A stretch of 64,000 bases of DNA from Modestobacter italicus (GCF_019799965.1 NZ_JABGCJ010000008.1:62001-126000), one strand, 5' to 3'. Positions 1-9,498 are shown, counted from the stretch's first letter. Made by a program: numbers and translations. Notes: generated from the sequence alone by a model not told the origin.

Positions 1-1
1 G

Positions 2-793
2 TGGTCGCTGGGCTACACCGTCTTCGACGGCAGCGTGATCTCCGGCTTCCAGTTCGCCGGCCTCGACAACTTCAGCCGCCTGTTCAGCGACCCGAAGATC
101 GCCGACGCACTCTGGTTCACGGTCAAGTACGCGGTCGTCATCACCGTCGGGCAGGTGCTGTTCGGCTACGTGCTCTCGCTGCTCTACGTGTTCGTGCTCA
201 AGCGGGCCTCGGCGCTGATCCGCACCCTGGTGTTCTTCCCGGTGGTCATGCCGACCGTCGCGGTCGCGCTGCTGTTCCAGAAGCTCTTCGAGGTCGCCCC
301 GCAGACCGGGCCGGTGAACGCGCTGCTCAACGCCTTCGGGCTTGAGTCGGTCAACTGGCTCGGCGACCCCGGCAACGCCTTCGTCGTGCTGGCGGTCATG
401 GACATCTGGCGGTCGATGGGCTTCTACGCCGTCCTGCTGTACGCCGGCCTGATCGACATCCCCGAGGACGTGCTGGAGGCCGCCCGGCTGGACGGCGCCT
501 CGGGCTGGCGACTGGTGCGCAACATCGTCATCCCGCTGTCGTTCCCGGTGCTGATCTCCTCGCTGATCTTCAGCATCAACGGGACGCTGAAGGTGTTCGA
601 CTCCATCTACGCCCTCACCGGCGGTGGCCCCGGGACGGCGACCACTCCGCTCACGCTGGCGATGTACCGCACCTCCTTCGCCTCCGGCGACTACGGGTAC
701 GGCGCCACCATCGCCCTGGCGCTGACGGTGCTGTCCCTGCTCGTGACCCTGCTGATCTTCAAGACGTCGCGGCGCGACCTGACCCAGGGCTGA
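2..793 (+). CDS. Sugar ABC transporter permease, MalF/UgpA type (5' end cut by window)
   Basis: This is one of two membrane subunits of a CUT1-type carbohydrate ABC importer. The frame is open from base 2 and its start lies left of the window, so 263 residues are visible. Several hydrophobic helices are present, and the cytoplasmic EAA loop that docks on the ATPase is clear (VLEAARLDGASGWRLVRNIV, about 135 residues from the end), followed by the usual IPLSFPVL helix. The partner permease begins two bases after the stop, and the ATPase lies 3.6 kb downstream in the same direction. The substrate-binding protein is presumably just outside the window. The substrate is unknown; the rhamnosidase in the same operon suggests a rhamnosylated oligosaccharide. 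Confidence 0.9.
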   Translation, partial: WSLGYTVFDGSVISGFQFAGLDNFSRLFSDPKIADALWFTVKYAVVITVGQVLFGYVLSLLYVFVLKRASALIRTLVFFPVVMPTVAVALLFQKLFEVAPQTGPVNALLNAFGLESVNWLGDPGNAFVVLAVMDIWRSMGFYAVLLYAGLIDIPEDVLEAARLDGASGWRLVRNIVIPLSFPVLISSLIFSINGTLKVFDSIYALTGGGPGTATTPLTLAMYRTSFASGDYGYGATIALALTVLSLLVTLLIFKTSRRDLTQG

Positions 794-795
794 TC

Positions 796-1707
796 ATGAC
801 GACGACCCCTCTCATCGCACCGCACGCCGACCTCCGTACCGGGGAGCGCCCCGCTCCGCGGCCGCGGCGCCGCCGGCGGCCGATGCGCACGCTCCGCAAG
901 CTGCCGCTGTACGCGGTCGTGGCCCTCCTGCTGGTCAGCGTGCTCTACCCGCTGGTCTGGCTGGTGCTGGGCGCGTTCAAGACCCAGGACGAGTTCCTCA
1001 ACTCCCCGACCTGGGCGCTGCCCGAGGACTTCACCAACCTGGCGAACTTCGGCGACGCCTGGGGGAGCGTGAGCCAGTACCTGCTGAACTCGACGCTGGC
1101 CGTCTTCCCGGCCCTGCTGGTCATGCTGGTGATCGGCACGGCAGCCGGGTTCGCCCTGGAGATCATGGTCTGGAAGGGCAGGAACACCGTCCTGCTGGTC
1201 TTCCTGGTCGGCATCATGGTGCCGTGGCAGATGATCCTGCTGCCGCTGTTCACCGTGTATTTCCAGGCCGGCCTGACCCAGACTCTGTGGCCGCTGATCA
1301 TCACCTACACGGCCACCGGCCTGCCGCTGACGGTGTTCCTGATGGCCACCTACTTCCGGGCCATCCCGCGCGAGGTGTTCGAGGCGGCGACCCTGGACGG
1401 GGCGAGCATGCTGCGCTCGCTGGTCTCGATCGCCTTCCCGATGATGAAGAACGCCATCTTCACGATCGCGCTGGTGCAGTTCTTCTTCATGTGGAACGAC
1501 CTGCTCATCGCGCTGACGTTCACCACTCGCGACGAGCTGCGCACGGTCCAGGCCGGCCTGCTCAACTTCACCGGCGAGTTCGGGGTCGTGCAGTACGGGC
1601 CCACCTTCGCCGCGATCTGCATCAACGTGCTGGTCATCCTGGCCATCTACCTCTTCCTGAACCAGCGGGTCATGCGCGGGATGGCAGCCGGTGCGGTCAA
1701 GGGCTGA
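796..1707 (+). CDS. Sugar ABC transporter permease, MalG/UgpE type
   Basis: This 303-residue protein is the second permease of the CUT1 importer. A basic N-terminal tail (residues about 20-36, rich in Arg) precedes about six hydrophobic helices. The EAA loop is FEAATLDGASMLRSLVSIAF, which contacts the ATPase. The ATG at 796 lies two bases after the previous stop, so the two permeases are probably translationally coupled. The end overlaps the rhamnosidase start by 17 bases. Family and fold are clear; the sugar carried is inferred only from context. Confidence 0.92.
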   Translation: MTTTPLIAPHADLRTGERPAPRPRRRRRPMRTLRKLPLYAVVALLLVSVLYPLVWLVLGAFKTQDEFLNSPTWALPEDFTNLANFGDAWGSVSQYLLNSTLAVFPALLVMLVIGTAAGFALEIMVWKGRNTVLLVFLVGIMVPWQMILLPLFTVYFQAGLTQTLWPLIITYTATGLPLTVFLMATYFRAIPREVFEAATLDGASMLRSLVSIAFPMMKNAIFTIALVQFFFMWNDLLIALTFTTRDELRTVQAGLLNFTGEFGVVQYGPTFAAICINVLVILAIYLFLNQRVMRGMAAGAVKG

Positions 1708-4333
1708 CGTCGCGGCCGCCGGCGCCGGGCAGCCGGCGGACGACCTGGCGCCTCAGGTCGTCCGGCTGGGGTTCGAGCACCACCGGGCGGCGCTGGGGAT
1801 CGGGGAGCCCGCTCCCCGGCTGACCTGGGCCACGGTGGCGGGGGAGGGCTGGGTCCAGGCGGGGTACGAGGTCGCGGTCGACCGTGCCGGGCGGACGACG
1901 ACCACCGGCTGGGTCGAGGGCACCGACTCGCTGCTCGTCCCCTGGCCGGGAGAGCCGTTGCGCTCCCGGGAGCGGGCCGAGGTCCGCGTGCGGGTCTGTG
2001 GCGTGGACGGCCGGGAGTCCGGCTGGTCGGCGCCGGCCGTGGTCGAGGCGGGGCTGCTGTCCCCGGAGGACTGGTCGGCGGTGCCGGTCGGCCCCGGACC
2101 GGGCACCCCGCCGGACGGCGTGTGGCTGCTCCGCCGGGAGTTCGCGGTGCGCGAGGACCTGGTGGCCGCGCGGCTGTACCTGACCGCGCACGGCGTCGCC
2201 GAGGCCGAGGTCAACGGTGCGCCGGTGGGCGACGACGTCCTCGCCCCCGGCTGGACGTCGTACGACTCTCGGCTGCAGTACGCCACCCACGACGTGACCG
2301 ACCTGCTGCGGCCGGGGGCCAACGCGCTCGGCGTCCGGCTGGCCGACGGCTGGTACCGCGGTCTGGTCGGCTTCGAGGGCGGCACCCGGGAGATCTACGG
2401 CGACCGGGTCGCGGTGCTCTGCCAGCTGGAGCTGCACCACGCCGACGGGTCCACCGCGGTGGTGGCGTCCGGGCCGGAGGGCTGGACCGCGCTGCCCGCG
2501 CCGACCACGTCGGCCAGCTTCTACGCCGGCGAGCGGCACGACGCCCGCGCGGACGTCGACGGCTGGTCGTCCCCCGGTTCGCCGGTCGGGGACTGGCGGC
2601 CGGCCACCGACGTGTCACCCCGGGACCCGGCGACCCTGGTCGCCCCGGAGGGCCCGCCGGTGCGGCGCACCGAGGAGCTGGCGCCCGTCTCGGTCACGCC
2701 GCTGGAGCCGGGCACCTTCCTGCTCGACTTCGGGCAGAACCTGGTGGGCCGGCTGCGGCTGCGGGTGGACGGCCCCGCCGGCACGGTGCTCCGGCTGCGG
2801 CACGCCGAGGTGCTCGAGGACGGCCGGCTCTGCACCCGGCCGCTGCGCGAGGCCGCCTCGGTCGACGAGTACGTGCTGGCCGGTGGGGGACCGGAGGAGT
2901 GGGAACCGCACTTCACCCTGCACGGCTTCCGGTACGCAGAGGTCAGCGGCTGGCCGGGCGAGCTCGACCCCGGCGCGGTCACCGCCAGGGTGCACCACAC
3001 CGACATGGAGCGCACCGGGTGGTTCGCCTGCTCGGACCCGCTGGTCACCCGGCTGCACGAGAACGTCGTGTGGAGCATGCGCGGCAACTTCGTGCACGTG
3101 CCGACCGACTGCCCGCAGCGGGACGAGCGGCTGGGCTGGACCGGTGACATCCAGGTCTTCGCCCCCACGGCCGCCTTCCTCTACGACTGCGCCGGCATGC
3201 TGCGGTCCTGGCTGCGCGACCTCGCCGCCGAGCAACTGCCCGACGGCACCGTGCCCTGGTACGTGCCCTACGTGCCCGGCGGGCAGATGTGGTCGCCCCC
3301 GCAGCCCGGCGCGGTGTGGGGCGACGCCGCGGTGCTCACCCCGTGGGTGCTGTTCGAGCGCTTCGGCGACCGGCAGGTGCTCGCCGACCAGTACCCGTCC
3401 GCCCGGGCCTGGGTCGACCTGGTGGAACAGCTGGCCGGCCCGGACCGGGTCTGGGACCGCGGGTTCCAGCTCGGTGACTGGCTGGACCCGGCCGCACCGC
3501 CGGAGGACCCGACCGCCTCGGTCACCGACCCGTACCTGGTCGCCACCGCCTACTTCGCCTGGTCGGCCGAGCACCTGGCCCGCACGGCGGCGGAGATCGG
3601 GCGGGGCGAGGACGCGGTGCGGCACGCCGCACTCGCCGAGGAGGTGCGCCACGCCTTCCGCAGCCGGTACGTGACCGCGGCCGGGCGGCTGACCAGCGAC
3701 ACGCAGACCGCGTACGCGCTGGCCATCTGCTTCGACCTGCTGCTCCCCGAGCACCGGACGGCGGCCGGGGCCCGGCTGGCGCACCTGGTGCACACCGCCG
3801 GCAACCGGATCGCCACCGGGTTCGCCGGCACCCCGTTGGTCACCGAGGCGCTCGCCCGGACCGGTCAGGTCTCCGCGGCCTACGACCTGCTGCTGAGCCA
3901 GGACTGCCCGTCCTGGCTCTACACCGTGCGGCAGGGCGGAACCACCATCTGGGAGCGGTGGGACAGCCTGCTGCCCGACGGCTCGGTGAACCCCGGCGAC
4001 ATGACCTCGTTCAACCACTACGCGCTGGGCGCGGTGGCCGACTGGCTGCACCGCACGGTCGCCGGCCTCGCCCCGGCGGAGCCCGGCTACCGGCGGGTGT
4101 CGTTCCGGCCGCAGCCCGGCGGGGGCCTCACCTGGGCGCGCGCCCGGCACACCTCGCCGTACGGGCCGGTCGCGATCGAGTGGCACTGGACCGAGGGCCG
4201 GCTGGACGTCGAGGTCGAGGTGCCGACCGGCACCACCGCCACCGTCGAGCTGCCGCTGCAGGCACCGCGCGAGGTCGGCCCGGGGCGCCATCGCCTCACC
4301 GCCGACGTCCCGCCGGACTGGGCCGACCGATGA
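1691..4333 (+). CDS. Alpha-L-rhamnosidase, GH78
   Basis: The protein has 880 residues and no signal peptide, so it probably acts in the cytoplasm on imported oligosaccharides and removes terminal alpha-L-rhamnose. The order of domains is N-terminal beta-sandwiches, the Bac_rhamnosid concanavalin-like region, the six-hairpin catalytic barrel (about residues 420-780) and a C-terminal beta domain. The GH78 signature CPQRDERLGWTGD is present, with the expected general acid at Glu479. The second catalytic Glu is expected in TTIWERW, at Glu755. The GTG start overlaps the upstream permease by 17 bases; an internal start is possible, because the first 20 residues are not conserved-looking. Position between the permeases and ATPase supports a dedicated uptake and cleavage operon. 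Confidence 0.9.
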   Translation: MRSRADVAAAGAGQPADDLAPQVVRLGFEHHRAALGIGEPAPRLTWATVAGEGWVQAGYEVAVDRAGRTTTTGWVEGTDSLLVPWPGEPLRSRERAEVRVRVCGVDGRESGWSAPAVVEAGLLSPEDWSAVPVGPGPGTPPDGVWLLRREFAVREDLVAARLYLTAHGVAEAEVNGAPVGDDVLAPGWTSYDSRLQYATHDVTDLLRPGANALGVRLADGWYRGLVGFEGGTREIYGDRVAVLCQLELHHADGSTAVVASGPEGWTALPAPTTSASFYAGERHDARADVDGWSSPGSPVGDWRPATDVSPRDPATLVAPEGPPVRRTEELAPVSVTPLEPGTFLLDFGQNLVGRLRLRVDGPAGTVLRLRHAEVLEDGRLCTRPLREAASVDEYVLAGGGPEEWEPHFTLHGFRYAEVSGWPGELDPGAVTARVHHTDMERTGWFACSDPLVTRLHENVVWSMRGNFVHVPTDCPQRDERLGWTGDIQVFAPTAAFLYDCAGMLRSWLRDLAAEQLPDGTVPWYVPYVPGGQMWSPPQPGAVWGDAAVLTPWVLFERFGDRQVLADQYPSARAWVDLVEQLAGPDRVWDRGFQLGDWLDPAAPPEDPTASVTDPYLVATAYFAWSAEHLARTAAEIGRGEDAVRHAALAEEVRHAFRSRYVTAAGRLTSDTQTAYALAICFDLLLPEHRTAAGARLAHLVHTAGNRIATGFAGTPLVTEALARTGQVSAAYDLLLSQDCPSWLYTVRQGGTTIWERWDSLLPDGSVNPGDMTSFNHYALGAVADWLHRTVAGLAPAEPGYRRVSFRPQPGGGLTWARARHTSPYGPVAIEWHWTEGRLDVEVEVPTGTTATVELPLQAPREVGPGRHRLTADVPPDWADR

Positions 4334-4418
4334 GCCCGGCCGGCCCGTTGCACCCGGCGGGGACGCCCCGCACCCGAGCGGACGTACCGCCCGGTGGACT
4401 CCTGGAAGGACGCTGACG

Positions 4419-5492
4419 ATGGCGACCGTGGTCTACGACGCCGCGACCCGGCTGTACCCCGGCGCCGACCGCCCCGCGGTCGACGCGCTGGACCTGAGCA
4501 TCGAGGACGGTGAGTTCCTGGTGCTGGTCGGCCCGTCCGGCTGCGGGAAGTCGACCTCGCTGCGGATGCTCGCCGGTCTGGAGGAGGTGGACGGCGGCGC
4601 GATCCGGATCGGGGACGTGGACGTCACCGACGTCGCCCCCAAGGACCGCGACATCGCGATGGTGTTCCAGAACTACGCCCTCTACCCGCACATGACGGTG
4701 GGCGAGAACATGGGCTTCGCGCTCAAGATCGCCGGGGTGGGCAAGGAGGAGCGCGCCACCCGCGTGCGCGAGGCGGCCCGCATCCTCGACCTCGAGCAGT
4801 ACCTGGACCGCAAGCCCAAGGCGCTGTCGGGCGGGCAGCGGCAGCGGGTCGCGATGGGCCGGGCGATCGTCCGCCAGCCGCAGGTGTTCCTGATGGACGA
4901 GCCGCTGTCCAACCTCGACGCCAAGCTCCGGGTGCAGACCCGCACGGAGATCGCCTCGCTGCAGCGTCGGCTCGGGGTGACCACGGTCTACGTGACCCAC
5001 GACCAGGTCGAGGCGATGACGATGGGCGACCGGGTCGCGGTGCTCAAGGACGGCGTCCTGCAGCAGGTCGGGTCGCCCCGTGAGCTCTACGACCGGCCGG
5101 CCAACGCCTTCGTCGCGGGCTTCATCGGTTCCCCGGCGATGAACCAGCTGGAGCTCCCGGTCGTCGACGGGGGAGTGCAGTTCGGGGACAGCACCCTGCC
5201 GGTGGACCGCGCCGCCCTGGCCCTGGCGGGTGACCAGCGGGTGCTGGTCGGGGTGCGGCCGGAGGACCTGCAGCTGGCCGAGCACGGGCTCCCGGTGACC
5301 GTGGACGTCGTGGAGGAGCTCGGCGCGGACGGGTTCGTCTACGGCCACACGGTGATCGCCGGGGCCGAGCACCCGGTCGTCGTCCGGGTGGACGGTCGGC
5401 GGGTCCCGGCCCGCAGCTCGACCATCCACGTCCGCCCCGAGCCCGCGCGCACCCACCTGTTCGCCACCACCGACGGCCGCCGCCTGGACTGA
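4419..5492 (+). CDS. Carbohydrate ABC transporter ATP-binding protein, MalK/UgpC/MsmX type
   Basis: This 357-residue ATPase would energise the upstream permeases. The Walker A motif GPSGCGKST is at residues 38-46, followed by the Q-loop VFQNYALYPHM, the signature LSGGQRQR near residue 137, Walker B VFLMDEP, the D-loop SNLDAKL and the H-loop YVTHDQ. The last 110 residues form the TOBE/OB regulatory domain typical of MalK. An AAGGACG-like ribosome site precedes the ATG. Such ATPases often serve several sugar importers, so the pairing with this transporter is likely but not exclusive. A strong hairpin follows the gene. Confidence 0.93.
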   Translation: MATVVYDAATRLYPGADRPAVDALDLSIEDGEFLVLVGPSGCGKSTSLRMLAGLEEVDGGAIRIGDVDVTDVAPKDRDIAMVFQNYALYPHMTVGENMGFALKIAGVGKEERATRVREAARILDLEQYLDRKPKALSGGQRQRVAMGRAIVRQPQVFLMDEPLSNLDAKLRVQTRTEIASLQRRLGVTTVYVTHDQVEAMTMGDRVAVLKDGVLQQVGSPRELYDRPANAFVAGFIGSPAMNQLELPVVDGGVQFGDSTLPVDRAALALAGDQRVLVGVRPEDLQLAEHGLPVTVDVVEELGADGFVYGHTVIAGAEHPVVVRVDGRRVPARSSTIHVRPEPARTHLFATTDGRRLD

Positions 5493-5505
5493 CCTGCCGG
5501 GGACG

Positions 5506-5554
5506 ACGTCGAACGGGGCGGGGAGCGCACTGCGCTCCCCGCCCCGTTCGACGT
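5506..5554. terminator. Bidirectional terminator hairpin
   Basis: A perfect 23-base-pair inverted repeat (arms 5506-5528 and 5532-5554, loop ACT) lies between the convergent ATPase and GH3 genes. There is no U-tract, as is usual for actinobacterial terminators. Confidence 0.85.
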
Positions 5555-5560
5555 GTCGGA

Positions 5561-7837
5561 TCAGCGGATCCGGAACCGGGACCGCTCGGTCGCCTCGATC
5601 GAGCCGCCCACGGTCACCTCGTACCGGCCGCGCGGGGTGGCCCAGCTGCCGGCGTCCTCGTCCCACACCTGCAGGAGGTGCAGCTCGGCCAGGTCCTCCT
5701 CGGTCAGGACGATCTCGACGGTGCGGTGCTCGCCGGGCTGCAGCGTGACCTGCTCCCAGCCGACCAGCCGGCGGAACGGCTCGCCCGCCTCGTCGGGCAG
5801 GCTCAGGTACGCCTGCGCGGTCTCGGTGCCGGCGCGGTCACCGGTGTTGGTGAGCCGGAAACGGATCCGGACCTCTCGGCCCTCCTTGTTGCTCACCGGC
5901 GTCACCTTCACCCGGCTGTACTCGAACTCGGTGTAGCTGAGCCCGTGGCCGAAGGCGAACAGCGGGTCGATCTCCTGGGCCTCGTACCAGCGGTGGCCGA
6001 CCTGCAGCCCTTCGCCGTACTCGACCTGCCGGATCTCGGTGCTGCCCTCGGCGCGGGTGGTCGAGCCGTCGGCGAACGTGCCCGGGTACCGGTCCGGGGA
6101 GGCCGCGGTCGGGGTGTCGGCGAGGGAGACCGGGAAGGTCATCGGCAGCTTGCCGGAGGGGTTGACGTCGCCGAACAGCAGGTCGGCGGTCGCCGGGCCC
6201 ATCTGCTCACCGGCGTACCAGGTCTCCAGCACCGCGCGGACGTCGTCTACCCAGGGCATCTCGACCGCGCTGCCGGTCTGCAGCACGACGACGGTGTCCG
6301 GGTTCGCCGCGGCCACCGCCTCGATCAGCGCGTCGCCGTTGCCCTGCAGCCGCAGGTCGGGCAGGTCGCTGAACTCACCGGACCGCTGGTAGCCGAAGAC
6401 GACGGCGACGTCGGCCTGCGCCGCAGCCGCCGCGGCGGCTGCCACGTCGCTGCCGTCGGTGAAGGTGACGGTCGCGCCGTCCTGCGCGGCCCGCTCGCGG
6501 ATCGCCGTCTCGGGGGAGACGAGGTCCTCGCACTCCATCGTCCCGGCGTTGTTGAACCGCCAGGCCATCGAGCAGACCGAGGCGGCGCTGACCCCGTCGG
6601 TCGGGGTGCTGGACGCCGTCGGCCCGATCAGCGCGATGGTGTCCCCGGCGGCCGGCGCCAGCGGCAGGACGCCGTCGTTCTGCAGCAGGACGCTGCCCTC
6701 CGCGGCGACCCGGCGGGCCAGGGCCTCGTGCTCCGGGGTGGACGCGTCGGCGACCGGGGTGGCCGGCAGCGGGTGGTCGAAGAGCCCCCCGTCGATGTAC
6801 GTGCGCACGACCCGGAACGCCGCCTGGTCGATCTGCGCCTGGGTGACGTCCCCGGCCGCCAGCGCCTGGTCCAGGCGCTCGGGGGTGAACCAGATCGGCC
6901 GGTTGAGCTCCTGGTCCAGCCCGTTCACCAGGCTCGGCGCGGTGGAGTGCACGGCGCCGAAGTCGCTCACCACGTAGCCGTCGAAGCCGAGGTCGTCGCG
7001 CAGCACGTCGTCCAGCAGCGGGTTCTCGCAGCCGTACACGCCGTTGACCTGGTTGTAGGAGCACATGACGCTGGCCGGGGAGCTGCGGTCCAGGGCGATC
7101 TCGAAGGGCAGGTCGTAGATCTGCCGCCGGGTGCGCTCATCGACGTTCGACGAGCTGGTCTGCCGGTCCAGCTCCTGCTCGTTGGCGACGTAGTGCTTGA
7201 GGTTGGACAGCACCGCCTGGTCCGGGTCGCCGCTCTCCTCCAGCCCGTTCACGGTGGCCGCGGTCAGCAGCCCGGTGAGCAGCGGGTCCTCGCCGAAGTA
7301 CTCGGCGGTGCGGCCGGACAGCGGGGTGCGCCCGCTGGCCAGGCCCGGGCCGAGGACGACGTTCTTGCCCTTGTCGAACGCCTCGGCGGCGATGGCCGCG
7401 CTGCGCGCCTCGGTCAGCTCCTCGTCCCAGGTGCTCGCGACCGCGATCGGGGCGGGGAAGGCGGTGACCCCGGGGGTGAACCGGACGCCGTCCGGGCCGT
7501 CGGTGTAGACCACGGTCGGGGTGCACGGCACCTGGGCGGGGTAGGTGACGCCGCCGAAGGTGGTCTGCTGCGGGGCGTTGGCCGGCTGCTCCACCAGCCA
7601 GCGGTACACCTGGTGCGGGGTGCTGGCGTCCAGCAGCGCCTGGGCCCGCTCGTCGGCGGTGGCGGTGGTGTCCATCCAGGGGTACGCGGTGGTGTCGGAG
7701 CAGTCGGTGGCCGCGTTCGTCGGTGTCGCGGCCGCGCTCGTCGGCGCGGCGACCACGAGCAGTGGCGTGACCAGGCCGGTGAGCGCGATCGGCAGGGCCA
7801 AGCCGTGGCGGCCTCGTCGGGGTGGGTGGGTCGTCAT
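5561..7837 (-). CDS. Secreted beta-glucosidase-like glycoside hydrolase, GH3
   Basis: This 758-residue protein should hydrolyse beta-linked glucosides or xylosides outside the cell. The chosen ATG at 7837 gives a signal peptide: basic MTTHPPRRGRHG, a hydrophobic core, then cleavage near APTSAAA. The GH3 N-terminal barrel contains GPGLASGRTPLSGR, KHYVANEQE and the nucleophile motif VVSDFGAVHS (Asp292). The alpha/beta sandwich and a C-terminal fibronectin-III-like domain follow. GAGAGGACG precedes the start, and an in-frame start 99 bases upstream would mask the signal peptide. Its own promoter and a perfect LacI operator lie just upstream, and the adjacent LacI gene is the probable regulator. 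Exact substrate is unknown. Confidence 0.9.
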   Translation of the reverse strand: MTTHPPRRGRHGLALPIALTGLVTPLLVVAAPTSAAATPTNAATDCSDTTAYPWMDTTATADERAQALLDASTPHQVYRWLVEQPANAPQQTTFGGVTYPAQVPCTPTVVYTDGPDGVRFTPGVTAFPAPIAVASTWDEELTEARSAAIAAEAFDKGKNVVLGPGLASGRTPLSGRTAEYFGEDPLLTGLLTAATVNGLEESGDPDQAVLSNLKHYVANEQELDRQTSSSNVDERTRRQIYDLPFEIALDRSSPASVMCSYNQVNGVYGCENPLLDDVLRDDLGFDGYVVSDFGAVHSTAPSLVNGLDQELNRPIWFTPERLDQALAAGDVTQAQIDQAAFRVVRTYIDGGLFDHPLPATPVADASTPEHEALARRVAAEGSVLLQNDGVLPLAPAAGDTIALIGPTASSTPTDGVSAASVCSMAWRFNNAGTMECEDLVSPETAIRERAAQDGATVTFTDGSDVAAAAAAAAQADVAVVFGYQRSGEFSDLPDLRLQGNGDALIEAVAAANPDTVVVLQTGSAVEMPWVDDVRAVLETWYAGEQMGPATADLLFGDVNPSGKLPMTFPVSLADTPTAASPDRYPGTFADGSTTRAEGSTEIRQVEYGEGLQVGHRWYEAQEIDPLFAFGHGLSYTEFEYSRVKVTPVSNKEGREVRIRFRLTNTGDRAGTETAQAYLSLPDEAGEPFRRLVGWEQVTLQPGEHRTVEIVLTEEDLAELHLLQVWDEDAGSWATPRGRYEVTVGGSIEATERSRFRIR

Positions 7838-7880
7838 GGGACAGCGTCGTCCTCTCAGGAGTACCGGACCGGTCGGTGGT

Positions 7881-7894
7881 TTGAAGCGCTTCAA
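7881..7894. promoter_or_regulatory. LacI-family operator
   Basis: TTGAAGCGCTTCAA is a perfect 14-base palindrome with the central CG typical of LacI/GalR operators. It lies 44 bases upstream of the GH3 start and just downstream of the predicted transcription start, so a bound repressor would block transcription. The LacI gene next door is the likely binder. Confidence 0.8.
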
Positions 7895-7907
7895 CGACCG
7901 TGCGAAG

Positions 7908-7936
7908 AACGTAACCGTCGTCACATGTGGGGTCAA
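7908..7936 (-). promoter_or_regulatory. Promoter of the GH3 gene
   Basis: On the minus strand TTGACC (7936-7931) is followed after 17 bases by TACGTT (7913-7908), a good match to a housekeeping actinobacterial promoter. The start point would fall near 7900, immediately upstream of the LacI operator. The promoter lies between the LacI stop codon and the GH3 gene. Confidence 0.65.
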
Positions 7937-7959
7937 CGCCAGCTCGCCGACCGCGCCGG

Positions 7960-8994
7960 TCAGGGGGTCTCGGACGCCCGTCCGACGGTGCTCTCCCGCG
8001 CGATCAGAAAGGGCTCGAGGGTCACCGAGCGCTCGGTCCCGGCCGGGCTCCCGTCCAGCTGGGCCAGCAGCAGTTGGGTGGCCCGGCGGCCCATCTCCTC
8101 ACCCGCCTGGTCCAGCGTGGTGATCGGGATGACGCTGTTCCACGCGGCCCGGTTGTTGTCGTACCCGACCACCGCGACGTCCTCGGGCACCCGAAGCCGG
8201 CGGTCGACCACCAGCGACTGGATGAGGCCCAGCGCCAGCAGGTCGGCGCCGGCGACGATGCCGTCCGGGACGTCCCGGGCCGGCCGGGCCAGCAGGTCGG
8301 CGCCGACCCGGCGACCGTCTTCCACCCGGACGCCGGAGGTGTGCATCCGCTCCAGCGTCACCGCCCCGCCGCTCTCGCGGACGGCGCGCTCGACCCCCTC
8401 CAGGCGCTGCCGGACGACGGTGAGGTCGTCCGGCCCGGCGAAGACCAGGCGCCGCCGCCCCAGCTCGATGAGGTGCCGAGCGGCGAGGTGGCCGCCGTGC
8501 ACGTTGTCGGTCTGCACCGTCCAGACCTCCGGGCCCACCGACGGGTCGTTCAGCACCACCAACGGCATGCCCCGCGCGCGCAGGGACGTCGTCTCGCCCA
8601 GGGCGTTCTGCTGCGGCGCCAGCAGCACGCCGGCGACCCGCTCCTCCTCGAAGAGATCGAGGTAGGTGTGCTGCTTGTCGTCGTCGAGGTCGGCGTTGGC
8701 CAGCAGCACGTTCATGCCCGAGCGGCTGGCCTCCTGCTCGGCGCCGCGGGCCATGTCCAGGAAGAAGGAGTTGCTCAGGTCGATGACCACGAAGCCGAAC
8801 GTCGAGCTGGTGCCCGAGGAGAGGGAGCGGGCGGCACCGTTGCGGACGAAGCCGAGCTGCTCGATCGCCGTCTCCACCCGGCGACGGGTGCCCTCGGCGA
8901 CCTTGCCCGGGTTGTTCAGCACGTTGGAGACGGTGCCCAGCGACACCCCGGCCGCGCGGGCGACGTCGAGCATGCTCGGTGACGGTCTGCGCAC
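7960..8994 (-). CDS. LacI-family transcriptional regulator
   Basis: The product has 344 residues. The N-terminal helix-turn-helix reads MLDVARAAGVSLGTVSNVLN and is followed by the hinge and a periplasmic-binding-protein-like sensor domain (VLLANADLDDDKQ, VAVVGYDNNRAAWNS). The GTG at 8994 is preferred because it has a GAGGAG site upstream and places a short tail before the helix-turn-helix, as in relatives; the in-frame ATG at 8973 lacks a ribosome site. It precedes the GH3 gene on the same strand, and a perfect LacI-type palindrome lies between them. It probably represses GH3, and perhaps the sugar importer, until a sugar binds. Confidence 0.88.
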   Translation of the reverse strand: MRRPSPSMLDVARAAGVSLGTVSNVLNNPGKVAEGTRRRVETAIEQLGFVRNGAARSLSSGTSSTFGFVVIDLSNSFFLDMARGAEQEASRSGMNVLLANADLDDDKQHTYLDLFEEERVAGVLLAPQQNALGETTSLRARGMPLVVLNDPSVGPEVWTVQTDNVHGGHLAARHLIELGRRRLVFAGPDDLTVVRQRLEGVERAVRESGGAVTLERMHTSGVRVEDGRRVGADLLARPARDVPDGIVAGADLLALGLIQSLVVDRRLRVPEDVAVVGYDNNRAAWNSVIPITTLDQAGEEMGRRATQLLLAQLDGSPAGTERSVTLEPFLIARESTVGRASETP

Positions 8995-9121
8995 CCCGCT
9001 GCTGCGCTCCTCGGTCGGTGCCTGCCGTGCCTGACCCCGGGACGATACCCAGCCGGGCCTCCGGCACCTGACCGCCACCACGACGGCCCACCCGCCCTGG
9101 GGAGGCCGGGTGCGGCGGTGC

Positions 9122-9412
9122 TCAGGTGTCGGCGAGGAGCCGACCGAACACCTCCGACCGCCGCAGCGCGACGTCCCGCCCGCCCAGCGCGGCGACGTCC
9201 AGGTGGTCGCGGACGAGCTCCAGGGCCGCGCCGGACAGCGCGGTCACCGACCCGGCGTCGATCACGTCCACCCGCACCGGCTCCCGGCCGTACCGGCGCT
9301 GGAACGCCAGCACCGCCTCGGCGTCCACCGCGCCGGCCAGGCACAGCGCCCGCCCGTCGGCGGTGTTGAGCAGCCGGACCAGGCCGCGCTGCCCGGGCGG
9401 GGACGACGTCAC
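9122..9412 (-). CDS. Small STAS-domain-like protein
   Basis: This is a 96-residue protein from a GTG preceded by GGGAG at nine bases; an in-frame GTG at 9463 is also possible. The pattern VRVDVIDAGSVTALSGAALELV resembles the strand-helix of STAS anti-sigma antagonists, and the Ser falls where these proteins are phosphorylated. It could act in the partner-switching network represented by the sigma factor genes 6 kb away. The match is weak in the N-terminal half, so this is a family guess rather than a firm assignment. Confidence 0.5.
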   Translation of the reverse strand: MTSSPPGQRGLVRLLNTADGRALCLAGAVDAEAVLAFQRRYGREPVRVDVIDAGSVTALSGAALELVRDHLDVAALGGRDVALRRSEVFGRLLADT

Positions 9413-9498
9413 CTGGTCAGTCTCCCGCCACCTCCGCCCGGCCGCCCGGTCGACGACCGGCACCGGGCCTCGCCCGGGTGTGACCTGAGCCCACCGAC

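Noticed and set aside
5678..8665. Plus-strand open frame of 995 codons opposite the GH3 and LacI genes
   Set aside because: It is a by-product of GC-rich codon use: the translation is low-complexity Arg/Gly/Val with no domain, while the minus strand encodes two clear families.
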